NCBI GenBank assembly: GCA_944325595.1
Contig: CALVAQ010000010.1
Location: 1-63,334 of the forward strand
Origin: Candidatus Gastranaerophilales bacterium
Lineage (GTDB): Bacteria; Cyanobacteriota; Vampirovibrionia; Gastranaerophilales; Gastranaerophilaceae
Length of the DNA stretch: 63,334 nt
Reading direction: 5' to 3'
A program made the translations under genes and the position numbers. Positions 26,550 through 35,761 of the stretch are shown piece by piece. The notes beneath the pieces are model-generated. The model did not search any database. It worked only from the letters and a program-made list of their open reading frames with translations, and was not told the origin of the DNA. Every line of letters starts with the position of its first letter. The first letter of the stretch is position 1.

Positions 26550-27424
26550 CCGCAAATCTTGCTCACGGCGGCATCAACTGTTGAGTATATCGGTATCAAT
26601 GTATCCAAAAATGCATCTGCAAGTGCATCTTTTACAGAATCTGAAATTTTGACAAGCATAAACTGTCCGCCTTGTTCCTTGCACATTTTATACAATTCCG
26701 TGAATACACCTGTATACTCATCATCAAAAATTTTGATATTTTCCATATTAAAAATTATATTCACATATCCTGTAAACAAGCTTGTATTTACATCTTTAAT
26801 CAAATTATCAATATGTTTTTTACCGTTGAATTTGTTAATTGTATAACAGCAGATATTTTCGTTTATTGAGTATTTAAAGAAGTCTTCATGCTCTTTTGTA
26901 GTCATTGAACTTGTAATATATTTCAATATTTGATCGTGCCAGTTGCTGCTTTTGGGAACAAACTCATCAATACCGAGTTTGTAGCACTTTTCAACAAGGC
27001 TCTTATCATCAGTACCCGACATAACAATTATTTTGTTTGTCTTTTTGGCTTCACGAAGATTTATGCACTCTTCTATTAACTCAAGACCGTCCTGTGCATC
27101 AGGAAGGAATAAATCAACAACAATAAAATCGAATTTCTTTTTCTTAAGCTCAGCAACAGCTTCATCTTTGTTCCTTGCAACAGTAGGAACAATGCCTACC
27201 TTTTTTAATAATTGATTAAATTGATAAATAGAAAGTTCCAAGTCATCAACAATCAATATATTGAATTCGGCAGGAACAGTCATTGCATCAGAACCAAATG
27301 AAAGTATTTTTCTTTCAATTGCAATCAATGCTTTTGTAATATCATCAGAAACTGCATGTTCTACAGCAACATCCATACCGGATAAATCAATCAATTTTTT
27401 TAGTTGTTCGTTATTTATTTCCAT
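26546..27424 (-). CDS. Response regulator receiver protein with C-terminal STAS-like domain
   Basis: This 292-residue protein has a short N-terminal helix region (about 1-50). A receiver domain (about 52-175) carries the acidic pair VDD, the phospho-acceptor Asp in VVDLFLPDAQDG, and the switch residues MSGTDD and FVPKS. The last 110 residues alternate beta and alpha, as in STAS/anti-anti-sigma domains (YVNIIFNMENIKIFDDEYTGVF...FMLVKISDSVKDAL). It has no DNA-binding domain. It probably works by phosphorylation-controlled protein binding, perhaps in a partner-switching pathway. No sensor kinase is adjacent. Confidence 0.75.
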   Translation of the reverse strand: MEINNEQLKKLIDLSGMDVAVEHAVSDDITKALIAIERKILSFGSDAMTVPAEFNILIVDDLELSIYQFNQLLKKVGIVPTVARNKDEAVAELKKKKFDFIVVDLFLPDAQDGLELIEECINLREAKKTNKIIVMSGTDDKSLVEKCYKLGIDEFVPKSSNWHDQILKYITSSMTTKEHEDFFKYSINENICCYTINKFNGKKHIDNLIKDVNTSLFTGYVNIIFNMENIKIFDDEYTGVFTELYKMCKEQGGQFMLVKISDSVKDALADAFLDTLIPIYSTVDAAVSKICG

Positions 27425-27457
27425 TATCCAATACCTGCAAAATCTATCTATAACATT

Positions 27458-28204
27458 TTAGTCGTCTAATTCTTTTCTGACCTCATTCAAAAGTTTTAAA
27501 TCTCTTTTATCCTTGCATTGTTTGACAAATTTGTCAAACAAATCTCTTCTTTTTCTATAAGTGACAATCATTTGCTGTTTTCTTCTCCATTTTGCAATCT
27601 CAGCATGGTTGCCGTTCAGCAGAACATCAGGAACAGGCATATTGTTGTATTCTCTGGGTTTTGTATATTGAGGGTATTCCAAAAGCCCGTCAGAAAAAGA
27701 ATCATAGTCAGCAGACTCGATTTTTCCCAAAAAGCCCTCAACATTTCTTGAAACAGAATCAATAATACACAAAGCAGGCAATTCTCCGCCTGTTAAAACA
27801 TAATCACCGATTGAAATTTCTCTTGCCTTTGTATACTCTTTTATGCGCTCGTCAAACCCCTCATAATGCCCGCAAAGTAAAATTATATGACTCTTTTTTG
27901 ATAATTCTGAAGAAATCTCCTGATTGAAGACTTCTCCTTGCGGTGAAAGAATAATTACCTCGGTATCGCTGTCTTTTTCTATTGAATCAAAACAGTCAAA
28001 ATACGGCTGACACATCAAAACCATTCCCGCACCGCCGCCAAACGGAGTATCATCAACTTTTTTGTGTTTATCTTTTGTATAGTCTCTGGGATTAATCGGA
28101 TTTACAGAGATTATTCCGTTAACAATACCGCGGGATATAATGCTGTGTGAACACGCCTGTGAAATCATTTCAGGGAAAAGTGTCATAACATCAAAATTTA
28201 TCAT
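27458..28204 (-). CDS. trmD: tRNA (guanine37-N1)-methyltransferase
   Basis: This 248-residue SPOUT enzyme makes m1G37 in tRNAs, preventing frameshifting. Marks are NFDVMTLFPEMI, DTPFGGGAGMVLMCQP, IILLCGHYEGFDERI, SIGDYVLTGGELPA and NGNHAEIAKWRRKQ. It starts two bases after rimM ends, the usual rimM-trmD order, and they must be cotranscribed. Confidence 0.96.
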   Translation of the reverse strand: MINFDVMTLFPEMISQACSHSIISRGIVNGIISVNPINPRDYTKDKHKKVDDTPFGGGAGMVLMCQPYFDCFDSIEKDSDTEVIILSPQGEVFNQEISSELSKKSHIILLCGHYEGFDERIKEYTKAREISIGDYVLTGGELPALCIIDSVSRNVEGFLGKIESADYDSFSDGLLEYPQYTKPREYNNMPVPDVLLNGNHAEIAKWRRKQQMIVTYRKRRDLFDKFVKQCKDKRDLKLLNEVRKELDD

Positions 28205-28206
28205 TG

Positions 28207-28737
28207 TTATTCAGCACTTTCTACAGTTGTATCTATACCTTCTAACATTTTCACAACAATCTTTTTGTTGGTTAAATCAACTAAAGGAATCCATTCTTTT
28301 ACGAACGGAACGAGAAATTTTAATCCATTTTGCTTTTGGATTTCAAGCAAATCACTCGCACTGTTATCGCCCATTGCTGATACAGTGCCGATTTTGTTTC
28401 CTTCTGTATCAAAAGCATCCAGTCCTATCAAATCGTTAATAAGAAACTCATCTGTTTCCAAACTGTTTTTTATTGTCTCTTCATTGACATGAACAAGAGA
28501 CCCTTTGATTTTCATCACATCATCAATCGAATTGATATTTTTTAATTTTACTATTGCAAAATTTTTGTGAAACCTGACAGACTCAACATCAAAAGCTTCT
28601 TTTTTATCATTTAAAAATATAAAAACCGTCCTAAGAGACTTAATTAGTCTCTCTTTGCCCGAGGTAAACCCCATTTTTACCTCGCCTTTAATGCCATGAA
28701 AGTTAACTATTTTGCCTATAGAAACAAGTTTACTCAT
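28207..28737 (-). CDS. rimM: Ribosome maturation factor RimM
   Basis: This 176-residue protein assists 30S assembly around S19. It has an N-terminal beta-barrel (VSIGKIVNFHGIKGEVKM), a middle region (VRFHKNFAIVKLKNINSIDDVMKIKGS) and a PRC-barrel C-terminal half (LINDLIGLDAFDTEGNKIGTV...LVPFVKEWIPLVDL). Its start overlaps the 3' end of the low-complexity gene by eight bases. It is in one operon with that gene and trmD. Confidence 0.94.
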   Translation of the reverse strand: MSKLVSIGKIVNFHGIKGEVKMGFTSGKERLIKSLRTVFIFLNDKKEAFDVESVRFHKNFAIVKLKNINSIDDVMKIKGSLVHVNEETIKNSLETDEFLINDLIGLDAFDTEGNKIGTVSAMGDNSASDLLEIQKQNGLKFLVPFVKEWIPLVDLTNKKIVVKMLEGIDTTVESAE

Positions 28738-29776
28738 TATCTTTCACATCTTCAGATGCTGTATCAGATTCGGCAGCTTTTTTCCTGCCTCGTGTAGATT
28801 TCTTTGGCTTTTCAACTTCAGCGGCATCCGGAGAAGAATCTGACTGTGATTTTACTTTAAACTCTTCCGGGGCATCTTCTCTCTCGGGGTTCCATCTGTC
28901 AAGTCCCATCTGTTTACGAATAAGACCGATACCAACGTGAACACGCCATTCATCAATTTTTAGCTGTGCCGCTATAATTTTGTGACATCCGATTGGAGGC
29001 AAAGGAAGCAAAGGTTCATACAATGCCTTGATAGCAGTAAGCTGATCAGGAGAAACAGCCAGTTTTCTTTTCGGGAAAGTCAATTTTGGCAGCATCATTT
29101 TTTGTCTTACAAGATTGATACCAAAGAATACCTTTCTTGCTTCCAAACCGATTTTCTCACCGATAACCTCATGTGCGTCAGGATTTGGAAGTGGCAGCAT
29201 CTTTTTGTACAATTCTTCAATCTGTGCCAATTGCTCCTTATTAACCAAAAGCTGCTTTTGAGGTTTTTGAGGACGCCCCATAGGTCTTCTGTTACCTTGA
29301 GGTCTTCCGCCTTGCGGTCTGAATCCGCCCTGCGGTCTTTGATATCCGCCTTGGGGTCTCTGATACCCGCCCTGTCTGTTATAATTACCCTGCGGTCTCT
29401 GGTATCCGCCCTGTGGTCTTTGATAACCTTCATTACGGTCGTAGGGTCTGCGGTATCTGTCGCCGCCATAGTTGTTTTGCGGTCTCTGGTATCCGCCGCC
29501 ATGACTGTAATTTCTCTGACCGTCATATCTGGGTCTGTCATCACGTCTTTGGTACCCCTCAGAAGAGTATCCTCCGGAACTGTATGAATTTTGTCTTTCA
29601 TAGGGCTGACCATCCTGAGAAGAACTATAGTTCTTTGGATTGTTGTTTTCAGAATTGCCTGATTCAGACTCAGATTCATTCTTTTTATCGGGGTATAAGC
29701 AATTAGGACATATAACCCTTTTGGGGTTCTTAGTCTCGAATTCCGCTCCACATTTGGTACACTTATTTACATACAT
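28730..29776 (-). CDS. Zinc-ribbon, RGG/YQRPQ-repeat low-complexity protein, probably RNA-binding
   Basis: This 348-residue protein has three parts. Residues 6-26 form a zinc ribbon (CTKC...CPNC). Residues 40-170 are low complexity, rich in Gly, Gln, Arg, Tyr and Asn, with at least five YQRPQ units and many RGG-like dipeptides. Residues 180-300 contain two related helical repeats (LVNKEQLAQIEELYKKMLPL and VSPDQLTAIKALYEPLLPL, each ending in a G-I-x-L-I/V-R-x-x-M helix). The tail is Lys/Glu-rich (PKKSTRGRKKAAESD). It is the first gene of an operon with rimM and trmD, where many bacteria have the KH protein gene khpA, so a role in ribosome or RNA biology is likely. The family is not known to me. 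Confidence 0.75.
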   Translation of the reverse strand: MYVNKCTKCGAEFETKNPKRVICPNCLYPDKKNESESESGNSENNNPKNYSSSQDGQPYERQNSYSSGGYSSEGYQRRDDRPRYDGQRNYSHGGGYQRPQNNYGGDRYRRPYDRNEGYQRPQGGYQRPQGNYNRQGGYQRPQGGYQRPQGGFRPQGGRPQGNRRPMGRPQKPQKQLLVNKEQLAQIEELYKKMLPLPNPDAHEVIGEKIGLEARKVFFGINLVRQKMMLPKLTFPKRKLAVSPDQLTAIKALYEPLLPLPPIGCHKIIAAQLKIDEWRVHVGIGLIRKQMGLDRWNPEREDAPEEFKVKSQSDSSPDAAEVEKPKKSTRGRKKAAESDTASEDVKDNE

Positions 29777-29921
29777 TTTTTTAAAACCCTTTGAAGTAAA
29801 AGGCGAAAGGCTATTAAATTTTTAGCTCCTCGACATCTTAAATAAAATTATAATTCTAATAACTTTAATATTTTAAACTCAAATACAATATAAGGCAAGC
29901 TTTTTTCAAAATATCATACGT

Positions 29922-30359
29922 TTATTTGGTTAAAACGAAAGTAACAGGACCGTCATTTACAAGCGAAACCTGCATCATAGCAGCAAAAACACCTGTTTTA
30001 ACCGTAAGATTGTGCGAAGAAAGTTTGTTTACAAACTTTTCATACATCATCTTTGCTTTTTCGGGAGTTTCTGCATTGTCAAAAGACGGGCGTGTGCCTT
30101 TTTTGCAGTCAGCAGCAAGGGTAAACTGAGAAACAACAAGGATTTCGCCTGACACATCAAGTATAGATTTGTTCATTTTTTCATTATCGTCTTCAAAAAA
30201 ACGCAAAGAAAGTATTTTGTTCACCATCCAATCAAGTTTGTCCTCGGTATCATCTTTTTCAACACAAAACAATACGAGCATGCCTGAATTTATCGAAGAA
30301 TGCACATTGCCGCTTATGGAAACGCAAGCATTGCTAACCCTTTGAATAACCGCCTTCAT
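29922..30359 (-). CDS. dtd: D-aminoacyl-tRNA deacylase
   Basis: This enzyme of about 145 residues hydrolyses D-amino acids from mischarged tRNA. It shows the start MKAVIQRVSNACVSI, the catalytic SQFTLAADCKKGTRPSF and the C-terminal gly-cisPro-type region ending VNDGPVTFVL. The ATG at 30359 has GGAG eight bases upstream and is chosen over the frame extension to 30389. Its start lies inside the last 26 bases of the preceding Maf-like gene, so the two are translationally coupled. Confidence 0.95.
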   Translation of the reverse strand: MKAVIQRVSNACVSISGNVHSSINSGMLVLFCVEKDDTEDKLDWMVNKILSLRFFEDDNEKMNKSILDVSGEILVVSQFTLAADCKKGTRPSFDNAETPEKAKMMYEKFVNKLSSHNLTVKTGVFAAMMQVSLVNDGPVTFVLTK

Positions 30360-32313
30360 CGAGTATCTCCTTAATTTTATCTCTATCATATATCAATGCA
30401 TTTTTGATAGTTAGCAGCTTTCTCGGAACCGCATCAAAGTATTCAAAAACCGCATTTGTAATAACTTCTGCTGTTTTATAATCGAGATGTTCACCCAGAG
30501 TATTGAGTTTCATCAAATATGCAATTTCGCAATGCTCCTTTAATGTAATCATTCTGAGAAGTCTTGTCTTGAGTGTATATTCATTTGTAAGTTTTACATA
30601 AATAGCAACCGCCTTTTCAAGATTTTTTGCAGCCTCTTGAGTATATGATTTATGCCGGTTTAATTCAGATTGAACATTTTTAACATATTTGGCACCCTGT
30701 TCATAATGCGGATAGATTGCATCAATAGAATTGATATCTTTTTGAATTGCATCAAAAGCATGTTCAAAATCACATCCGGAAGAATAATCTTTCGAATCAA
30801 ATGCTTTCTGCTTCTCAATCGGTGAAGCAGCATATTTGCTCAATGCTTTATCCAGCGTTTCCGTAATAAATCCGTCTATCTGTGCTCCGCCGATTGAAGA
30901 ATTTATGAGAATTCTTTCATTATTAAAGCGCAATCCAAATTCTTTTATATATTGAATAAAAAGTGAATATGCAGCCGATGTCGGAAGTTTTTCACCATTC
31001 TGTCCGTCTACCGTAACCAATTCATCATTAAATTTTTTCAATGCTGCATCCAGCCATTCATTTTTTTTCTCATCGGACACATTGCCAAAAGGATAATAGG
31101 CATCTCTGTATCTTTCATAGTTTTTAGGAGCAATTACGTATTTTTGTTTTTCTTCATCGAAATTACATTCCAAATCTTCATAAGCAGAGCCTTTTGCATA
31201 ACATTTTCCGTCAGCATATGCCAAATCCTGACCGATTAATATTATAGGATTACATCCGAGATATTTTGCACAAGACAGTGCATGATAAGAAACAGTTCCT
31301 TTGGTTTCAAACGGAACCAGTTCATCTCTGCCGTATGTTTCCAAAAACCATCTTGCAGCATCTGTTTCTTCCGATGCTGTTATAAATTTACGCTTAAATT
31401 CTGTTTCTACTACAGCAATATTTGTATATGGCTCACAAATAAGCATCATGTCTTTTGTTTCAGGTACAGAAAAATGATATGTAGAGTTTACTTTTTCAAT
31501 TACATTCAAAAAATCAGGAGTAATACCATTATTTATCAATGTTTTCAGCGCTGTACCGACACAGAAGATATAAGCATTATCCTTATATTTTTTAAGAACA
31601 TCAACATTTTTTGCAAGAGACGGACCTGCAGACACAATAACAGCGGGCTTATCTTTTAGCATATCTTTGTAATCAGTCAGCAAAGGCAGTTTAAATTTTT
31701 CATCAGCTTTATATACCGTATAACAGAGAAAAGAATATATTTTATGTACCTGAAAAGAATAATTGTGGTCAAACATTTCCAGAAGCCTTTTTGCTTCTTT
31801 ATAAAACGCATTGTAGGTTTCTTTTTTTTGCTGCATATAATAATCCAGCGCTGAGAGTGTCATTTTTGAACGATAGTGAAAAACATTGTACAATGCCGTT
31901 CTAAATTCAGAATAATCAGATACCAGATAGGTATCTTTTCTTTCAAGATACGGGGACAAATCAGCTATTTCCAAAACAAAACGCAAAAGCTCAATATTGT
32001 CTTCATAAACAATTATTGCGCCTTTTGCTTTTTGTACAAAAACATCAAACAAATACCCGAGTCCGAGACCGCATAGAACATGTATAGTCAAATTTGTATT
32101 GTGGGGAAGCTTTGAAAAAACATCTTCAGCTTCCTGCTGAGCACCCGCAATTGCATGCACAGCCATTCCGTCAACCAACAGATTATATTCACCGGCAAGA
32201 TTTGTATTTAACTGTATATCTTGAGTAAATTCTTTTGTATTGACCAATTTCTCGTACAATGACTGATTGGATTTTTTTATATAAGAAAGATTCTTTTCAA
32301 ACAGCTCTGACAT
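30334..32313 (-). CDS. DUF115/Maf-type (motility accessory) glycosyltransferase-like protein
   Basis: This 659-residue protein is of the 6-hydroxymethylpterin-pyrophosphokinase MptE-like/DUF115 group, to which the flagellin nonulosonate transferases Maf belong. The N-terminal region (about 50-200) includes LTIHVLCGLGLGYLF. The core (about 215-420) contains KPAVIVSAGPSLAKNVDVLKK and GITPDFLNVIE, followed by FLETYGRDELVPF and NPIILIGQDLAYADGKCYA. A helical C-terminus follows. It has a GGGGAG ribosome site. In other bacteria such proteins add sugars to flagellin, which fits the flagellar genes in this window. No sugar biosynthesis genes for nonulosonates are seen here. Confidence 0.85.
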   Translation of the reverse strand: MSELFEKNLSYIKKSNQSLYEKLVNTKEFTQDIQLNTNLAGEYNLLVDGMAVHAIAGAQQEAEDVFSKLPHNTNLTIHVLCGLGLGYLFDVFVQKAKGAIIVYEDNIELLRFVLEIADLSPYLERKDTYLVSDYSEFRTALYNVFHYRSKMTLSALDYYMQQKKETYNAFYKEAKRLLEMFDHNYSFQVHKIYSFLCYTVYKADEKFKLPLLTDYKDMLKDKPAVIVSAGPSLAKNVDVLKKYKDNAYIFCVGTALKTLINNGITPDFLNVIEKVNSTYHFSVPETKDMMLICEPYTNIAVVETEFKRKFITASEETDAARWFLETYGRDELVPFETKGTVSYHALSCAKYLGCNPIILIGQDLAYADGKCYAKGSAYEDLECNFDEEKQKYVIAPKNYERYRDAYYPFGNVSDEKKNEWLDAALKKFNDELVTVDGQNGEKLPTSAAYSLFIQYIKEFGLRFNNERILINSSIGGAQIDGFITETLDKALSKYAASPIEKQKAFDSKDYSSGCDFEHAFDAIQKDINSIDAIYPHYEQGAKYVKNVQSELNRHKSYTQEAAKNLEKAVAIYVKLTNEYTLKTRLLRMITLKEHCEIAYLMKLNTLGEHLDYKTAEVITNAVFEYFDAVPRKLLTIKNALIYDRDKIKEILDEGGYSKG

Positions 32314-32485
32314 CAGCTCTCCCCGAATAATTACAGCAGTATTATACAGTTAATCAGACAAAAATATAAACAAGAACTACACAAAAACTAACCACCCGGA
32401 CTACAAATTTAAACCCGAAGATTAATAACTTTTATATTAAAAAAATCTAAAATGTATAAGTGAACAATTATATTGGGGAGAGATT

Positions 32486-33268
32486 TTGGGGATAAAGTAC
32501 AAAAGTACAGTGCAAGGATTGGATAATTTTGTGATAAAAGCGCAAAATTATACTGCTACACCGGCATACAAACTTTTTATTAAAGCCGATGCACTCAGAC
32601 TTGCCAATCATTTTAAAGAATCAATAAAGCACTACCTCAATTCTATTCTTATAGACAGAACAAACTATCGCGCATATATGGGATTGGGAATTTCCTATAA
32701 ATCGGAGGAGAATTACGAAAAAGCCATAAAAGCACTTGAAAAAGCACGGGAACTTTCATCATATACTCCGCAGATTCACTATGAACTCGGACTCTGTTAT
32801 ATTCTTACGGGAAGGTTTTGTGAAGCTATCCAATCTCTGCACAAGTCTATATCAATGGACAAAGAGAATCTAAATGCACAATTACAGCTTGCTGTTGCAC
32901 ATGAGTTTATTGAAGAATACGATATGGCAATGCTGATTTACCATACAATCATTGAAAGAAATCCGGGATTTTTGGCTGCATATAATCATCTTTCCGCACT
33001 ATATATGAATCTTGGAGAATACAAAACAGCCGGTACAGTTTTTTCTCAAATTTTAAAAGTTAATCCGAATTTCCACAAAGCATATCTCGGACTTGCTATC
33101 TGCTATGACAAAATATCGAACAGACAAAGAGCCATACATTATTACAAAACTTTTTTAGACAAAAAACCGCACTCTCACCACGGTGAAAAAATCAAAAAAA
33201 GAATTGCAAAGCTGAAAAACCGTATTTCAGTTTCCGAAAATGATAACAGAAGCTTTGCGGTAGTCTAA
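32486..33268 (+). CDS. Tetratricopeptide-repeat protein
   Basis: This 260-residue protein starts at a TTG (32486) with GGGGAG eight bases upstream; no better start exists nearby. It contains about six TPR units between residues 25 and 240 (for example AYMGLGISYKSEENYEKAIKALEKA and FHKAYLGLAICYDKISNRQRAIHYY, quoted in part). There is no signal peptide. It is divergent from the Maf-like gene. The partner is unknown. Confidence 0.82.
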   Translation: MGIKYKSTVQGLDNFVIKAQNYTATPAYKLFIKADALRLANHFKESIKHYLNSILIDRTNYRAYMGLGISYKSEENYEKAIKALEKARELSSYTPQIHYELGLCYILTGRFCEAIQSLHKSISMDKENLNAQLQLAVAHEFIEEYDMAMLIYHTIIERNPGFLAAYNHLSALYMNLGEYKTAGTVFSQILKVNPNFHKAYLGLAICYDKISNRQRAIHYYKTFLDKKPHSHHGEKIKKRIAKLKNRISVSENDNRSFAVV

Positions 33269-33271
33269 GGT

Positions 33272-34318
33272 TTACAAGCCATGTTTTTTGAAAAACTCAG
33301 CGTTTTGTTTTTCAATATATTCCGCTTTTAGTTGATTTATGACGTTTTGAAGCTGTTCAAGGCTATTCTTTTGAGCTTTGAGAACATCCACTATGTATGA
33401 AGAATGGGGTATTTCAGCTTTTATTAAGATATCTTCGAATTTTGAAACATATTTTTGAGAAACAGAATCAAATTTTTCAAAAAGTCTGTCATACGCTGAA
33501 TTTATTTGCTCACAAGAAGGCGTGGTTTCAATAAAACCGTAGTTTTCATCAACAAATTTCTGCAATTCCGGCTTTACGGAATCAAAGGAATTTATGCTGT
33601 CAGCAACTTTTTCAGCAGCATATTGAGTGCGGCTGATTTCTTTCTCCTTATTCCAAATGGCAATTCCCGGATTTTTCACGGTTGATTTTAATGCCTCTGC
33701 GCTTTTTATAACATCAAGAGCAGAACTGTACGGTGCCGTAATCATCGCAGCTGCAGCTGTATTAAACTGATTATTTAACAAAACAAGAGTATTGTTCATA
33801 TTTTTATCATACGCAGCCAAATTTATGGCAGATAACTCCGAAGCAAATTGCTCTTTCAACTTCGAATATTCTTTTGAAGCTGAAGCAAACGCAGACATTT
33901 CCAGAGAATCAATGCTCATTGTTTTATGAGCCTTTTCCAATGCTGCTTTGACTCTGTCATCTTGGAACAGCGGCTGTTTCGCCAAATTCTCGAGCCTGTG
34001 GAAATTTCTTTGATTATTTTCAAATTGATTAAATTTTTCTTCAAGGATAATATACTTGTTCAACAACGGGTTATCAGTTGTTGACTGCAATTTATACCTG
34101 TAATTTAACAACCTTTTTTCATTTTCTGAAAAAACTTTGAGTGTTTCTTGCGCATTGTATCCGATTTTTCCGATTTTGGAAAAAAGTTCTCTATTCTCTT
34201 CAACAAAAGGTTTGATTTTCTCATCTATATATGAATTTAGAATATACAAACTTCTATCAGAAACATTTTGTGCAGATGAAAAACTCAACGTACTCGGGGA
34301 TAAATTCATAATTTTCAT
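33272..34318 (-). CDS. Helical coiled-coil protein, unknown function
   Basis: This 348-residue protein is almost entirely alpha-helical and rich in Lys, Glu, Asn and Ser, with no known domain. The N-terminus is MKIMNLSPSTLSFSSAQNVS, followed by long amphipathic helices. A slightly hydrophobic stretch lies near residue 190 (AAAAMITAPYSSA). It begins 18 bases after rlmN and is convergent with the TPR gene, whose stop is three bases away. Export or structural roles are possible but not shown. Confidence 0.6.
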   Translation of the reverse strand: MKIMNLSPSTLSFSSAQNVSDRSLYILNSYIDEKIKPFVEENRELFSKIGKIGYNAQETLKVFSENEKRLLNYRYKLQSTTDNPLLNKYIILEEKFNQFENNQRNFHRLENLAKQPLFQDDRVKAALEKAHKTMSIDSLEMSAFASASKEYSKLKEQFASELSAINLAAYDKNMNNTLVLLNNQFNTAAAAMITAPYSSALDVIKSAEALKSTVKNPGIAIWNKEKEISRTQYAAEKVADSINSFDSVKPELQKFVDENYGFIETTPSCEQINSAYDRLFEKFDSVSQKYVSKFEDILIKAEIPHSSYIVDVLKAQKNSLEQLQNVINQLKAEYIEKQNAEFFKKHGL

Positions 34319-34336
34319 AATAGGTGCCTTTTCTTA

Positions 34337-35362
34337 TTATTTATATTTGTTGCTCAACTGCCCGCAGGCAGCATCTATGTCTGAGCCTCTTTCCAATCTG
34401 ATTGTAACCTTTTTGCCCGATTGTTCCAAGATATATTTGAATTTTTGTATAGATTCTTTACTAGGTTTTTCAAAATCATCCTGATCATTGGGATTGTATA
34501 TTATTAAATTTATGTTTGCTTTAAGACCAATTAACAGCACAGCAAGCTGTTTTGCGCAATCTACGGTATCATTAAAACCTTTTATTAATGTATATTCTAT
34601 TGTGACCCGCCTGCCTGTTGAGCCGACATAGTCCTTTAGAGTCTGCATTAATTCATCGATAGGATATTTATTTTCAATTGGCATAAGAGACTGTCTAGTT
34701 TCATGATTCGGTGCATGCAAAGATATAGCCAAGGTCGGCTGAAAATCGAGCTGAGCAAGCTTTCTTATTTGAGGAATAATACCGCATGTAGAAACCGTCA
34801 GACGTCTTATACCAATAACAAAATCTCTGTTAAAAATCTCTATAGCTTTTAAAACATTATCCAGATTTAATAAAGGCTCACCCTGTCCCATAAAAACAAT
34901 ATTTGTAACCTTGAGACCGGTATCTCTTTGTATTGTCAAAACCTGCTCTATAATTTCTCTCGGGGTTAGATTTCTTACAAAGCCGAGTTTAGCCGTAGCA
35001 CAAAACTTGCAATTACAGGCACAGCCAACCTGAGAACTTACGCATGCGGTGAGATTTGCCCTGTTATCAAAACGCATCAAAACTGTTTCTACACAGTTAC
35101 CATCTGCAAACTCAAGAAGATATTTTATTGTTCCGTCAGAACTAATCTGCCTGTTTTTTATCTTTACATCCGTAATTTGAGCAGTTTCAAGCATTTTTTC
35201 ACGTGTAGCTTTCGAAATATCAGTCATCTGATTTATATCAGTCACTGATTTCAAATAAATCCAGTTGTGGATTTGTTTTGCTCTGTATTTTGATTCATTA
35301 ATAGAGTCCGTATATTGAATTAATTCCTCAAGACTCATCCCTGATAATATTTTCTTTTCCAT
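34337..35362 (-). CDS. rlmN: 23S rRNA (adenine2503-C2) / tRNA A37 methyltransferase RlmN
   Basis: This 341-residue radical SAM enzyme methylates C2 of A2503 in 23S rRNA and A37 in some tRNAs. The cluster motif is CACNCKFC (CxxxCxxC). Other marks are MGQGEPLLNLDNV, RLTVSTCGIIPQIRKLA and SLHAPNHETRQSLMPI, and the C-terminal catalytic cysteine is in DIDAACGQL. No Shine-Dalgarno sequence precedes the ATG. A -10-like TAATAT or GATAAT lies six or eight bases upstream, so this too may be leaderless. Confidence 0.95.
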   Translation of the reverse strand: MEKKILSGMSLEELIQYTDSINESKYRAKQIHNWIYLKSVTDINQMTDISKATREKMLETAQITDVKIKNRQISSDGTIKYLLEFADGNCVETVLMRFDNRANLTACVSSQVGCACNCKFCATAKLGFVRNLTPREIIEQVLTIQRDTGLKVTNIVFMGQGEPLLNLDNVLKAIEIFNRDFVIGIRRLTVSTCGIIPQIRKLAQLDFQPTLAISLHAPNHETRQSLMPIENKYPIDELMQTLKDYVGSTGRRVTIEYTLIKGFNDTVDCAKQLAVLLIGLKANINLIIYNPNDQDDFEKPSKESIQKFKYILEQSGKKVTIRLERGSDIDAACGQLSNKYK

Positions 35363-35387
35363 ACAAAAATATTATCAAGAAAAAAAG

Positions 35388-35416
35388 CAAAGAAAAAGCG
35401 GACATATTGTCCGCTT
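35388..35416 (-). terminator. Rho-independent terminator, minus strand
   Basis: Perfect 9-bp stem AAGCGGACA/TGTCCGCTT (35396-35404 and 35408-35416) with a three-base loop and a T-rich tail on the minus strand. It lies between the MATE gene and rlmN. Confidence 0.8.
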
Positions 35417-35540
35417 CGAAACATGATTTTAATGGTATGTTTGTGCGTTAATGTTTCGAAAAACCAGTATAAAATTCGAAATATCAATCGCTGAGAGCAG
35501 CACCATTTTGCATAACAATTTTACTAACTCGTGCCTGTAT
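35392..35540 (-). ncRNA. Candidate small RNA with own terminator
   Basis: On the minus strand a -10-like TATTAT around 35540 precedes about 140 bases. That stretch contains an inverted repeat (TTCGAAACAT pair) and ends in a perfect 9-bp GC-rich hairpin with a T run, so a discrete transcript is plausible. It matches no RNA family I recognise. The alternative is simply the terminator of the MATE gene mRNA. Confidence 0.3.
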
Positions 35541-35729
35541 AATATTAATACCCCGTTTTTGTTTTTTTAAACATATTTAATATAAAAAATTAATCGTTTT
35601 TCAAAATTCTAATGATATAAGAATAATGAAAAAGTACAGATGTACTGAAAAAATCGATTCTGCCAATGTATCCATACAGAAATGTCGACTAATTTGTAAT
35701 GTATTTTGAATGCTTCAGAATGACAGTAA

Positions 35730-35761
35730 AATTTTGTCGGATTAGTAAATCCAACAAAATT
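35730..35761. repeat. Imperfect inverted repeat downstream of the MATE gene
   Basis: Arms AATTTTGTCGGATT and AATCCAACAAAATT with one mismatch and a loop of about four bases, next to GAATGACAG. It may be a terminator lacking a strong T run or a copy of a dispersed palindrome. Confidence 0.5.

Noticed and set aside
28982..29751. Reading frames of about 200 codons on both strands over the RGG-like gene
   Set aside because: They are shadows of the YQRPQ repeats. The minus-frame-1 protein with a zinc ribbon and good operon overlap is clearly the real one.
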